Origin: an uncultured Paracoccaceae bacterium
GTDB lineage: Bacteria; Pseudomonadota; Alphaproteobacteria; Rhodobacterales; Rhodobacteraceae
Length of the DNA: 64,000 nucleotides
Direction: 5' to 3'
Assembly (NCBI GenBank): GCA_913043905.1
Contig: CAJWNQ010000003.1
Coordinates: 1 to 64,000 of the forward strand
Program-made: the position numbers and the translations under genes
The notes under the pieces: model-generated
The model's input: the letters and a program-made list of their open reading frames with translations, nothing else
What the model was told of the DNA's origin: nothing
Databases searched by the model: none
Shown here: positions 41,765-50,244 of the stretch, one piece after another
Numbering within the stretch: position 1 is the stretch's first letter
Layout of the letters: each line of letters begins with the position of its first letter

Positions 41765-43015
41765 ATGTCTAAATTAAATTCTAATTTACGTATTAATGGT
41801 GACAGACTCTGGGATAGTCTTATGCAAATGGCCGAAATAGGCCCTGGTATTGCGGGTGGAAACAATCGCCAAACACTCACAGATGAAGACAGTAAGGGCC
41901 GCACTCTGTTCCAAAAATGGTGTGAAATAGCTGGATGCTCCATGGGCCTTGATCAAATGGGAAATATGTTTGCTACGTGGGGTGGAACTGATCCTGATGC
42001 TTTACCAGTATATGTTGGGTCACATTTAGATACGCAGCCCACTGGTGGTAAATATGATGGAATTTTAGGGGTATTAGGTGGTTTGGAAATATTACGTACC
42101 TTGAATGATTTAAATATCAAAACAAAGCATGCTATTGTTGTAACAAACTGGACCAATGAGGAGGGGACGCGTTTTGCGCCTCCGATGCTTGCCTCAGGAG
42201 TTTTTGGTGGTGTTCATACGCAAGATTGGGCTTATGCACGTGCAGATTCTGATGGGAAAACGTTTGGTGATGAACTTAATCGAATTGGCTGGCGTGGTGA
42301 AGAAGAAGTAGGAATGCGGAAAATGCATGCATTTTTTGAATTGCATATTGAACAAGGGCCAATTCTTGAAGCCGAAAGTAAAGAAATAGGTGTTGTGACC
42401 CATGGGCAAGGGTTGTCTTGGACTGAAATTACTATTGTAGGTAAAGATAGTCACACGGGCTCTACGCCAATGCCCATGCGTAAAAACGCTGGACTAGCCA
42501 TGGCTCGCGTATTGGAATTAGTAGATGAAATAGCTTTATCTCATGCGCCATATGCTGTTGGTGCGGCAGGGCATATTGATGTCTATCCCAATTCTAGAAA
42601 CGTTATTCCAGGAAAAGTTGTCTTTACTGTAGATCTTCGCTCTCCAGAGTTATCCGTTATTAACGATATGGAGCAACGTTTGGAGGTTGGTGCCAAGAAA
42701 ATATGTAGTGATATGGGGCTAACCGTAACGTTCGAAAAAGTTGGTGGGTTTGATCCTGTTACATTTGATGAAAAATGTGTAACTGCCGTTCGTAATGCAG
42801 CTGAACGATTAGGTTACAGTCATATGAATATTATATCAGGCGCAGGTCATGATGCATGTTGGATAAATGGTGTAGCCCCAACAGCGATGGTTATGTGCCC
42901 TTGTGTAGATGGACTTAGTCATAATGAAGCAGAAGAAATTTCAAAAGAATGGGCCGTAGCTGGAGCCGATGTATTGATGCAAGCAGTTATTGAAACTGCG
43001 GAGATTATAACATAA
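41765..43015 (+). CDS. pydC: Zn-dependent amidohydrolase, N-carbamoyl-beta-alanine/amino-acid type (M20 family)
   Basis: A 416-residue hydantoinase/carbamoylase-family enzyme. Metal-binding residues appear in VGSHLDTQPTGGKYDG (~83-98), NWTNEEGTRFAP (~130) and FFELHIEQGP (~190), with the dimer-contact Asn/Arg in NSRNVIPGKV and a final His in GAGHDACW. It removes the carbamoyl group from N-carbamoyl-beta-alanine (or similar), releasing CO2 and ammonia: the last step of reductive pyrimidine degradation. GGGGGACC lies 5 bp before the ATG. First gene of a six-gene operon. Allantoate amidohydrolase is an alternative, less likely given the neighbours. Confidence 0.88.
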   Translation: MSKLNSNLRINGDRLWDSLMQMAEIGPGIAGGNNRQTLTDEDSKGRTLFQKWCEIAGCSMGLDQMGNMFATWGGTDPDALPVYVGSHLDTQPTGGKYDGILGVLGGLEILRTLNDLNIKTKHAIVVTNWTNEEGTRFAPPMLASGVFGGVHTQDWAYARADSDGKTFGDELNRIGWRGEEEVGMRKMHAFFELHIEQGPILEAESKEIGVVTHGQGLSWTEITIVGKDSHTGSTPMPMRKNAGLAMARVLELVDEIALSHAPYAVGAAGHIDVYPNSRNVIPGKVVFTVDLRSPELSVINDMEQRLEVGAKKICSDMGLTVTFEKVGGFDPVTFDEKCVTAVRNAAERLGYSHMNIISGAGHDACWINGVAPTAMVMCPCVDGLSHNEAEEISKEWAVAGADVLMQAVIETAEIIT

Positions 43016-43062
43016 TTTAATACAGATAAATAAATTCTGAATGTTTGAGGGGAAACGACATA

Positions 43063-44523
43063 ATGACCAAAGTCATCAAGGGCGGCACTGTATGTACTGC
43101 AGATCGTAGTTACAAAGCTGATGTACTAATCGAAGGTGAGGTAATTAAGCAAATTGGTCAAAACCTTATAGGTGACGAATATATAGATGCTGAAGGTGCG
43201 TATGTTATTCCTGGAGGTATTGATCCGCATACGCATTTAGAAATGCCTTTTATGGGAACTACAGCTGCAGAAACTTTTGAATCCGGTACATGGGCGGCAG
43301 CCTGTGGCGGTACAACAATGGTTGTTGATTTCTGTTTACCTGGAGCTGATGGTAGTATTAAAAATGCTATAAATGAATGGCATAGAAAATCTGCGCCCCA
43401 AATTTGTTCTGATATAGGCTATCATATGGCCATTACTGGTTGGAATGAAAATGTTTTCAATGAAATGAAAGACGCAGTAGATATGGGCGTCAACAGCTTC
43501 AAGCATTTTATGGCCTATAAAGGTGCATTAATGATTGAAGATGACGAGATGTTTGCAAGTTTTAAGCGATGTGGTGAACTAGGTGCCTTACCAATGGTTC
43601 ATGCAGAAAATGGTGACTTGGTAGCCGAACTTCAACAAAAATATTTTGACCAAGGCATTACTGGACCTGAAGGTCATGCTTATTCCCGACCGCCAGAATT
43701 GGAAGGCGAAGCAGCTAACCGCGCTATTACGATTGCGGATACTGCAGGTGTGCCTTTATATATTGTTCATGTCTCGTGTGAACAATCGCACGAAGCAATT
43801 CGGCGAGCGCGCCAAAAAGGAATGCGTGTTTATGGTGAGCCATTAATTCAGTTTCTGACGTTGGATGAATCTGAGTATTTCAATAAAGATTGGGACCATG
43901 CTGCGAGACGTGTTATGAGTCCGCCTTTTAGATCAAAAAGCCACCAAGATAGTTTATGGGCTGGTTTGCAATCGGGTTCTTTGCAAGTTGTTGCTACTGA
44001 CCACGCTGCATTTAACACAGAACAAAAACGCGCTGGGCGCGATGATTTTAGAATTATTCCTAATGGATCAAATGGCTTAGAAGAGCGGCTTGCTGTGTTA
44101 TGGACAGAAGGTGTTGAAACTGGTCGCTTAACTCCTGAAGAGTTTGTTGCCGCTACCTCGACTAATATTGCTAAAATCCTTAATATTTATCCAAAAAAAG
44201 GTGCTATCGTAGAAGGTGCCGATGCAGATATTGTTGTCTGGGATCCTAAAATCACAAAAACGATAAGTCCAAGCAATCACCATTCAGTTCTTGATTACAA
44301 TGTTTTTGAGGGTTTTGTAGTTAAAGCACAATCACGTTTTACCCTCAGCAGGGGCGATGTTATTTGGGCTTGGGGGCAAAATAGTCAACCTCAACCTGGT
44401 CGTGGCAGGTTCATACCTCGACCAGCATTTCAATCAGCTCAAATAGCGCTGAGTAAATGGAAATCTTTAAATTCTCCACGACAAATTATTCGTGATCCAT
44501 TGAATATTCCGGCGGGTATCTAA
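43063..44523 (+). CDS. pydB: Dihydropyrimidinase (D-hydantoinase)
   Basis: A 486-residue cyclic amidohydrolase. The binuclear metal site is visible: DPHTHLEMPF (~59), carboxylated Lys in FKHFMAYKG (~152), MVHAENGD (~185), YIVHVSCEQ (~240) and ATDHAAF (~315). It hydrolyses dihydrouracil/dihydrothymine to N-carbamoyl-beta-amino acids. The start is the ATG at 43063 with GAGGGGAAA upstream; the ORF track start (TTG at 43045) adds six residues. It lies between the carbamoylase gene and the ABC importer genes. Confidence 0.94.
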   Translation: MTKVIKGGTVCTADRSYKADVLIEGEVIKQIGQNLIGDEYIDAEGAYVIPGGIDPHTHLEMPFMGTTAAETFESGTWAAACGGTTMVVDFCLPGADGSIKNAINEWHRKSAPQICSDIGYHMAITGWNENVFNEMKDAVDMGVNSFKHFMAYKGALMIEDDEMFASFKRCGELGALPMVHAENGDLVAELQQKYFDQGITGPEGHAYSRPPELEGEAANRAITIADTAGVPLYIVHVSCEQSHEAIRRARQKGMRVYGEPLIQFLTLDESEYFNKDWDHAARRVMSPPFRSKSHQDSLWAGLQSGSLQVVATDHAAFNTEQKRAGRDDFRIIPNGSNGLEERLAVLWTEGVETGRLTPEEFVAATSTNIAKILNIYPKKGAIVEGADADIVVWDPKITKTISPSNHHSVLDYNVFEGFVVKAQSRFTLSRGDVIWAWGQNSQPQPGRGRFIPRPAFQSAQIALSKWKSLNSPRQIIRDPLNIPAGI

Positions 44524-45303
44524 ATGAATAATCCCGTTATTTCGGCGAATGAGCTTTCGCTAACATATCAAACGAATGATGGACCTGTGCACGCCCTTCA
44601 AGATATTAATCTTGACATTAAAAAGGGAGAATTTGTATCATTTATTGGTCCATCTGGTTGTGGAAAAACAACACTCTTACGTGTTATTGCTGAATTAGAG
44701 ACACCTACTAGTGGAACGATTCAAGTTAATGGAATGAGCGCATCCGAGGCTCGTATGCAACGTGCTTATGGTTATGTTTTTCAAGCGGCAGGTCTATATC
44801 CTTGGCGCACAATTGGTGGTAACATTAAGTTACCACTTGAAATTATGGGTTATAGTAAAGAACAACGAGAAGAACGTGTTGCGCATGTTTTGGAACTGGT
44901 AGAGCTTTCTGGATTTGATAAGAAATTTCCTTGGCAGTTATCTGGAGGAATGCAACAACGTGCTAGTATTGCTCGTGCACTTGCATTTGATGCTGATATT
45001 TTATTAATGGACGAACCATTTGGTGCCTTAGATGAAATTGTTCGTGATCATTTAAATGAACAATTATTAAAACTTTGGGCCCGTACCCAGAAAACAATTG
45101 GGTTTGTAACACATTCAATCCCCGAAGCAGTATTTTTATCAACTAAGATTGTAGTTATGTCCCCCCGTCCAGGTCGAATAGCAAATATAATTGAAAGTAC
45201 TTTGCCTCGTGATCGATCATTAGATATTCGTGAAAGCCAAGAATTTTTAGATATTGCTGCTGAAGTTCGTGATGGGTTGCGGACAGGTCATGCTGATGAA
45301 TAA
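44524..45303 (+). CDS. ABC transporter ATP-binding protein (SsuB/TauB-type, pyrimidine-related)
   Basis: A 259-residue ATPase with Walker A GPSGCGKTTLL (~40), signature LSGGMQQRASIARALA (~140), Walker B ILLMDEPFGALDE (~160) and VTHSIPEAVFLS (~195). It is of the nitrate/sulfonate/taurine class, which also serves pyrimidine and thiamin-precursor importers. It directly follows the dihydropyrimidinase stop and overlaps the next permease gene by 8 bp. Confidence 0.9.
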   Translation: MNNPVISANELSLTYQTNDGPVHALQDINLDIKKGEFVSFIGPSGCGKTTLLRVIAELETPTSGTIQVNGMSASEARMQRAYGYVFQAAGLYPWRTIGGNIKLPLEIMGYSKEQREERVAHVLELVELSGFDKKFPWQLSGGMQQRASIARALAFDADILLMDEPFGALDEIVRDHLNEQLLKLWARTQKTIGFVTHSIPEAVFLSTKIVVMSPRPGRIANIIESTLPRDRSLDIRESQEFLDIAAEVRDGLRTGHADE

Positions 45304-46180
45304 ATTTCGTTTTTTCTGGCACAAAGTGGGGCCAGTTTTGACCGTTCTATTAGTGATAATTGCAATTTGGTATGCGGCTACTATTTGGCTTAATTCATCA
45401 TGGGCCTATGACAAAGCAAAACGTGCGGACACTACAATCTCATTTTCGCAGATGGTATCAGATACTATGATCCAAGATAAGCCTTTGTTGCCTGCACCTC
45501 ATCAAGTAGTGAAAGAAATTTATAAAACAACAGTATTAAAAAAGATAACCTCAAAACGATCACTAATCTGGCATGGTTGGATTACACTTTCTGCTACGTT
45601 GCTTGGTTTTGCTTTTGGCACGACCTTTGGTATTTTGTTAGCAATTGGTATTGTCTATAGTCGTGCGATGGATATGTCTGTTATGCCGTGGGTAATCACG
45701 AGCCAAACTATTCCGATCCTGGCGGTTGCACCTATGATAATCGTGGTCCTTAACGCAGTTGGTATTTCAGGGTTATTACCAAAAGCCATCATATCAATGT
45801 ATTTATCGTTTTTTCCTGTGGTGGTTGGTATGGTCAAAGGCTTGCGTTCGCCAGACCAGATGCAAATAGATCAAATGCGGACATGGAGTGCTTCTAAAAG
45901 CTCATCATTTTGGAAGTTACGACTGCCAAGTTCCATGCCTTATTTGTTTGCATCACTTAAAATAGGCATTGCGGCATCATTAGTCGGTGCAATTGTTGGC
46001 GAACTACCAACTGGTGCTGTTGCTGGATTGGGTGCGCGGTTGCTAGCTGGCAGCTACTATGGTCAAACTATCCAGATATGGAGTGCTCTAATTTGTGCAG
46101 CAATTCTTGCAGCCAGTTTAGTGGCAATTATAGGTATTATTGAAAAGCACACATTAAGGCGGATGGGAATTCAATTATGA
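45296..46180 (+). CDS. ABC transporter permease (SsuC/TauC-type)
   Basis: A 294-residue permease, using the ATG at 45296 (MNKFRFFWHKVGPV) that overlaps the ATPase stop; the ORF track start at 45254 lies deeper inside the ATPase gene. TM1 is followed by a longer periplasmic stretch than usual (SWAYDKAKRADTTISFSQM). The permease loop IDQMRTWSASKSSSFWKLRLPSSMPYL (~200) contacts the ATPase. It pairs with the second permease, joined by ATGA. Confidence 0.9.
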   Translation: MNKFRFFWHKVGPVLTVLLVIIAIWYAATIWLNSSWAYDKAKRADTTISFSQMVSDTMIQDKPLLPAPHQVVKEIYKTTVLKKITSKRSLIWHGWITLSATLLGFAFGTTFGILLAIGIVYSRAMDMSVMPWVITSQTIPILAVAPMIIVVLNAVGISGLLPKAIISMYLSFFPVVVGMVKGLRSPDQMQIDQMRTWSASKSSSFWKLRLPSSMPYLFASLKIGIAASLVGAIVGELPTGAVAGLGARLLAGSYYGQTIQIWSALICAAILAASLVAIIGIIEKHTLRRMGIQL

Positions 46181-47016
46181 CTTGGATAGTATTTGCCTTG
46201 CTTTTTTGGATTACTATGTGGATTTTAAATGTCCGTTTAGCCAATGCTGAGCGTAACCGCATTACAAATTGGATAGTCCCTGCTTTATTTGGCATCTCAC
46301 TATTAGTGCTTTGGGAAGGGTTTGTAAGGGGGTTAGATATTAGTCCAATTTTACTTCCTACTCCATCAGCAATTGCTATACGTTTTTCAACAAGTATTCC
46401 AATCCTATGGGTTGATTTCGTTCAAACCTTTGTTAAGGGAGCGCTGTCTGGATATGTAATCGGCTGTTCGGCAGCATTTTTAACTGCTATTGCTGTCGAT
46501 AAATCAAGTTTCTTAAAACGTGGTCTTTTGCCTGTTGGTAATTTTGTGGCAGCTTTACCTATCATTGGTATGGCACCTATTTTGGTTATGTGGTTTGGTT
46601 TCGATTGGCATTCAAAGTCTGCAGTTGTAGTGGTAATGGTGTTTTTCCCTATGTTAATTAATACTGTTGCTGGCCTTAGTGCCAAAGACACTATTCAAAA
46701 CGATCTTATGCAAACCTACGGTGCTAGCTATTGGCAAAGCCTTTTCAAGCTTAGCTTACCTGCTGCAATGCCATTTATTTTTAATGGATTAAAAATTTGT
46801 ACAACGTTGGCCCTTATTGGTGCGATTGTTTCTGAATTTTTTGGATCGCCAACCCGAGGGATGGGATTTCGTATTTCGACTGAAGTTGGGCGTTTGTCGC
46901 TTGATATGGTTTGGGCGGAAATAACTGTGGCGGCCCTTGCAGGGTCGGCATTTTATGGGATGATGGCCCTAATCGAGAAGGGTATAACCTTCTGGCATCC
47001 ATCACAAAGGAGTTAA
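46177..47016 (+). CDS. ABC transporter permease (SsuC/TauC-type), second subunit
   Basis: A 279-residue permease with an extra N-terminal helix and six core segments. The coupling loop is NDLMQTYGASYWQSLFKLSLPAAMPFIF (~168-195) followed by GLKICTTLALIGAIVSEFFG. The start overlaps the previous stop (ATGA). Two distinct permeases of this class forming a heterodimer is typical of pyrimidine/hydroxymethylpyrimidine-type systems in alphaproteobacteria. Confidence 0.9.
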   Translation: MTWIVFALLFWITMWILNVRLANAERNRITNWIVPALFGISLLVLWEGFVRGLDISPILLPTPSAIAIRFSTSIPILWVDFVQTFVKGALSGYVIGCSAAFLTAIAVDKSSFLKRGLLPVGNFVAALPIIGMAPILVMWFGFDWHSKSAVVVVMVFFPMLINTVAGLSAKDTIQNDLMQTYGASYWQSLFKLSLPAAMPFIFNGLKICTTLALIGAIVSEFFGSPTRGMGFRISTEVGRLSLDMVWAEITVAALAGSAFYGMMALIEKGITFWHPSQRS

Positions 47017-47041
47017 AGTAATAATAACAAGGAGAAATACT

Positions 47042-48031
47042 ATGAAGAATATGATTAAAGGTGCGCTAGCAGGTGCATTAATGTTAAGTGCGTCAATTGC
47101 GTATGCAGATGATGATGTAACACTTCAACTTAAGTGGGTAACACAAGCACAATTTGCTGGTTACTATGTAGCATTAGATAAAGGATTTTATAAAGAAGAA
47201 GGATTAAATGTAACCATCAAACCAGGTGGGCCAGATATTGCTCCCGCACAAGTTATTGCTGGTGGTGGAGCTGATGTAGTTCTAGATTGGCTACCATCTG
47301 CATTAGCATCTCGGGAAAAAGGTCTTGATTTAGTAAATATTGCTCAACCCTTTAAGTCATCTGGTATGATGCTAACTTGCCGAAAAGATGCGGGAATTTC
47401 ATCACCTGCTGATTTTGCTGATAAAACATTAGGCGTTTGGTTTTATGGTAATGAATATCCATTTCTTAGTTGGATGAGTAAACTAGGGTTAAAAACTGAT
47501 GGCTCAGCGGGCGGAGTAACCGTTCTGAAGCAAGGCTTTAATGTTGATCCAATTTTACAAGGTCAAGCAGCTTGTGTTTCAACAATGTCTTACAATGAAT
47601 ATTGGCAGGTAATTGATGCTGGTTTAACAGAAGATGACTTGATTGTTTTCAAATATGAAGACGAAGGTGTATCAACCTTGGAAGATGGAATGTACGTACT
47701 GGGAGAGAATTTAAAAGACGATGCATTTAAAGAAAAAATGGTTCGTTTTGTACGTGCTTCTATGAAGGGCTGGAAATATGCTGAAGACAATGTAAATGAA
47801 GCAGCTGATATAGTTTTGGACAACGATGCCTCTGGTGCACAAACTGAGAAGCATCAACGTCGTATGATGTCAGAAATTGCAAAGCTAACTGCAGGATCAA
47901 ATGGTGCGTTAGATGCTAATGATTATGAGCGGACTGTTCAATCTTTATTGAATGGTGGTTCTGATCCAGTAATTACCAAAGCTCCAGAAGGTGCTTGGAC
48001 ATCTGAAATTACAGATATTGCATTAAACTAA
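47042..48031 (+). CDS. ABC transporter substrate-binding protein (NMT1/THI5-like)
   Basis: A 329-residue periplasmic protein with signal peptide (MIKGALAGALMLSASIAYA). NMT1/ThiY-type features are LKWVTQAQFAGYYVALDKGFYKEEGL (~29-54) and PGGPDIAPAQVIAGGGADVVLDWLPSAL. Members bind pyrimidine-like ligands (thiamin precursors, cytosine, uracil analogues), which matches the dihydropyrimidinase operon it closes. AAGGAGAAATAC is a strong ribosome site. A terminator follows. Confidence 0.9.
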   Translation: MKNMIKGALAGALMLSASIAYADDDVTLQLKWVTQAQFAGYYVALDKGFYKEEGLNVTIKPGGPDIAPAQVIAGGGADVVLDWLPSALASREKGLDLVNIAQPFKSSGMMLTCRKDAGISSPADFADKTLGVWFYGNEYPFLSWMSKLGLKTDGSAGGVTVLKQGFNVDPILQGQAACVSTMSYNEYWQVIDAGLTEDDLIVFKYEDEGVSTLEDGMYVLGENLKDDAFKEKMVRFVRASMKGWKYAEDNVNEAADIVLDNDASGAQTEKHQRRMMSEIAKLTAGSNGALDANDYERTVQSLLNGGSDPVITKAPEGAWTSEITDIALN

Positions 48032-48039
48032 AAAAAATT

Positions 48040-48067
48040 ACGGAAAGTAGGGTAAACTACTTTCCGT
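48040..48067 (+). terminator. Terminator of the pyrimidine-use operon
   Basis: ACGGAAAGTAG-GGTAAA-CTACTTTCCGT is a perfect 11-bp stem with a 6-base loop beginning 9 bp after the binding-protein stop. A-rich sequence precedes it, but the T-run after it is short (TTCAAAT), so it may also protect the 3' end. Confidence 0.8.
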
Positions 48068-48210
48068 TCAAATAAATTATTATCGTAACTTATTATTTTA
48101 TGCTGTTTTAACATCATTTTAGCCCGAACGGCTTACATTCTATGTTTGGTTAAACTATGATTTATAATATGATAACGAATTCAATAAGTTTTTATAATGG
48201 GATTATTTTA

Positions 48211-48984
48211 ATGTTAAATTTATATAGCTTAAAAAAAGCCTTGGTTATATTGACCATTTTCTGTGGACTACTCAACATTATTAATAATACTGCAAATGCT
48301 AAAGAGCTTCTTATTGAAACTATAGTTCAAGGAAGTGGTGAGCTTGCTAAGTCTGGAATGCGTGTTTCGGTTCATTATACAGGGAAATTATCTGATGGCA
48401 CAGTATTTGATAGTTCTGTAGAGCGAGATCAGCCATTTGTATTTACTTTGGGTCAGGGCGAAGTGATTAAAGGTTGGGATTTAGGTGTCGAAGGTATGAA
48501 TATAGGCGAAAGCCGCCAACTTACTATTCCACCAGAACTTGGGTATGGGGCTTCAGGAGCTGGAGATATTATTCCCCCCAACTCCATACTTATTTTTGAT
48601 GTAAAACTACTATCAGTTAGTTGGCCCCCTAAGCTTAAAAATGCATCACCAAAACAGTTTTCAAACGCTCAAAAAGATGGTGCAATAATCATAGATATTC
48701 GTCGTAATGAAGAATGGATAGAAACTGGTATTATTGAAGGTGCTGTTACTATTACAGCATTTACAAGAAAAAGTCAGCTTCACAAAGACTTTCAAGCCCA
48801 GTTTATGCCACTTTTCATTGATAAAGATGCACCAGTCTTTATCTATTGCCGTACTGGAAACCGTACAAGTATGTTAGGGAATGCTCTCATTGATCAAGCT
48901 GGTTTTACTAATGTTACACACCTTGATGAAGGAATTGTTGGTTGGAAGAAAAATGGCTTTGCTATTTCCCCATATGTTGAATGA
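48211..48984 (+). CDS. FKBP-type peptidyl-prolyl isomerase fused to a rhodanese domain
   Basis: About 257 residues from the ATG at 48211 (MLNLYSLKKALVIL), which gives a good signal peptide ending near NNTANAKEL; the track start at 48157 adds 18 residues. Residues ~35-135 are FKBP (VHYTGKLSDGTVFDSS, FTLGQGEVIKGWDLGVEGM, IPPELGYGASGAG). Residues ~145-257 are a rhodanese domain with active-site loop YCRTGNRTS (Cys ~211). Likely periplasmic, combining protein folding with sulfur or thiol chemistry. This domain pairing is unusual. Single gene after the operon terminator. Confidence 0.88.
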   Translation: MLNLYSLKKALVILTIFCGLLNIINNTANAKELLIETIVQGSGELAKSGMRVSVHYTGKLSDGTVFDSSVERDQPFVFTLGQGEVIKGWDLGVEGMNIGESRQLTIPPELGYGASGAGDIIPPNSILIFDVKLLSVSWPPKLKNASPKQFSNAQKDGAIIIDIRRNEEWIETGIIEGAVTITAFTRKSQLHKDFQAQFMPLFIDKDAPVFIYCRTGNRTSMLGNALIDQAGFTNVTHLDEGIVGWKKNGFAISPYVE

Positions 48985-49166
48985 AGTAAATATTTTGATT
49001 AAATCTACTAGATGATATTAGTTTTTTACTTATTAAAGTAAGACTTTCACTAAATTTATTCTTTGTAATAATAAATTGTCCTTGAGTAGTAAATAATTAA
49101 GTTTAATATTTTTTATTATTAGAAGTTATAATGGCTAGTTTATTCTAGTGCGAGTTAGGATGCAGA

Positions 49167-49805
49167 ATGATCGACTTATATACATGGACTACTCCTAATG
49201 GTCGTAAAATATCAATATTACTTGAAGAGTTAGGAGTACCTTACACGTCTCATGCAATTGATATATCTAAAGATGAACAATTTGATCCTGCCTTTATAAA
49301 AATATCACCAAACAATCGTATACCAGCAATTGTAGATCAGGATAGTGGAATACATATAATGGAATCTGGAGCAATTATGTTATACCTCGCTAATAAATAT
49401 AAACGGTTTCAGTGCGAGGGAACAGAATACTGGCGCATGGTTGAATGGCTAATGTGGCAAATGAGTGGGTTTGGACCAATGTTGGGTCAAGTTCATCACT
49501 TTGTTAAATATAATAAAGGTAAATCTGAGTATGGCGAAAATCGTTTTACAAAAGAAGCACATCGACTTTACGGCGTATTAAATACACATCTAGAGGAACG
49601 TGATTACATAGCAGGTGATAATCGGGGAATGTATTCAATTGCAGATATGGCTTGTTGGCCTTGGGTCTCAAGGTTTGAGTGGCAAGAGATTAATTTAAAA
49701 GATTACCCAAATGTCCTAAAATGGTACTTACTCGTTGCGAAGCGGCCAGCAGTGCAGAAAGGGTATTCTATACCTAAATTTACGGCAGATATTCCATTAC
49801 TTTAG
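49167..49805 (+). CDS. Glutathione S-transferase family protein (YfcG/YghU-like)
   Basis: A 212-residue cytosolic GST. The thioredoxin-like half has YTWTTPNGRKISILLEELGVPY (~5-26) and the cis-Pro glutathione-binding segment NNRIPAIVD plus ESGAIMLYLANKY (~66-78). The helical half includes WLMWQMSGFGPMLGQVHHF, characteristic of the nu/YfcG group, which have disulfide-reductase activity on GSH. It is followed 33 bp later by an ArsC/Spx-like gene, suggesting a thiol-redox pair. Confidence 0.88.
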   Translation: MIDLYTWTTPNGRKISILLEELGVPYTSHAIDISKDEQFDPAFIKISPNNRIPAIVDQDSGIHIMESGAIMLYLANKYKRFQCEGTEYWRMVEWLMWQMSGFGPMLGQVHHFVKYNKGKSEYGENRFTKEAHRLYGVLNTHLEERDYIAGDNRGMYSIADMACWPWVSRFEWQEINLKDYPNVLKWYLLVAKRPAVQKGYSIPKFTADIPLL

Positions 49806-49838
49806 TTTCATATAATAATCATAAAAGGAGATTATGAA

Positions 49839-50168
49839 GTGGTAATCTATGGATTAAACACATGTGTAGTTTGCCAGAGGGCTTTAAAAACTTTGGAAGC
49901 AGATGGTAGAAAAGCCAGCTTTCGCGATATAAGATCAGATCCATTAAGTGAAATTGAATTAGCTGAACTTATTGCAGAATTTGGGGATCGTCTTGTAGAC
50001 CAAAAATCTAATGATTATCGTAGTCTAAACATTTGGCTTAAAAATTCTGAAGCAGATGCACAGATAGCTGCTCAGCCTAAAGTCATGGTTCGCCCAATAA
50101 TACTTGATAAGGGTAACTTTTACCTAGGATGGAATGATACAGTTCAAGAAGCTTTAGATCTAAAATAA
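49839..50168 (+). CDS. ArsC/Spx-family thioredoxin-fold protein
   Basis: A 109-residue protein starting at GTG (49839) with AAAAGGAG about 8 bp upstream; the nearby ATG at 49834 hits a stop after three codons. The redox motif is NTCVVCQRALKTL (Cys 9 and 12) and the end of the fold has VMVRPIIL, as in ArsC/YffB proteins. Glutathione-dependent reductase activity is likelier than arsenate reduction because no ars genes are nearby. Probably co-transcribed with the GST gene. Confidence 0.8.
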   Translation: MVIYGLNTCVVCQRALKTLEADGRKASFRDIRSDPLSEIELAELIAEFGDRLVDQKSNDYRSLNIWLKNSEADAQIAAQPKVMVRPIILDKGNFYLGWNDTVQEALDLK

Positions 50169-50244
50169 TATTTTTAAATTTGATATGGAGTTAATTAAAT
50201 AGTTATTAGAATTACCAATCAAACAATATTTGAAAGGAAATTAA

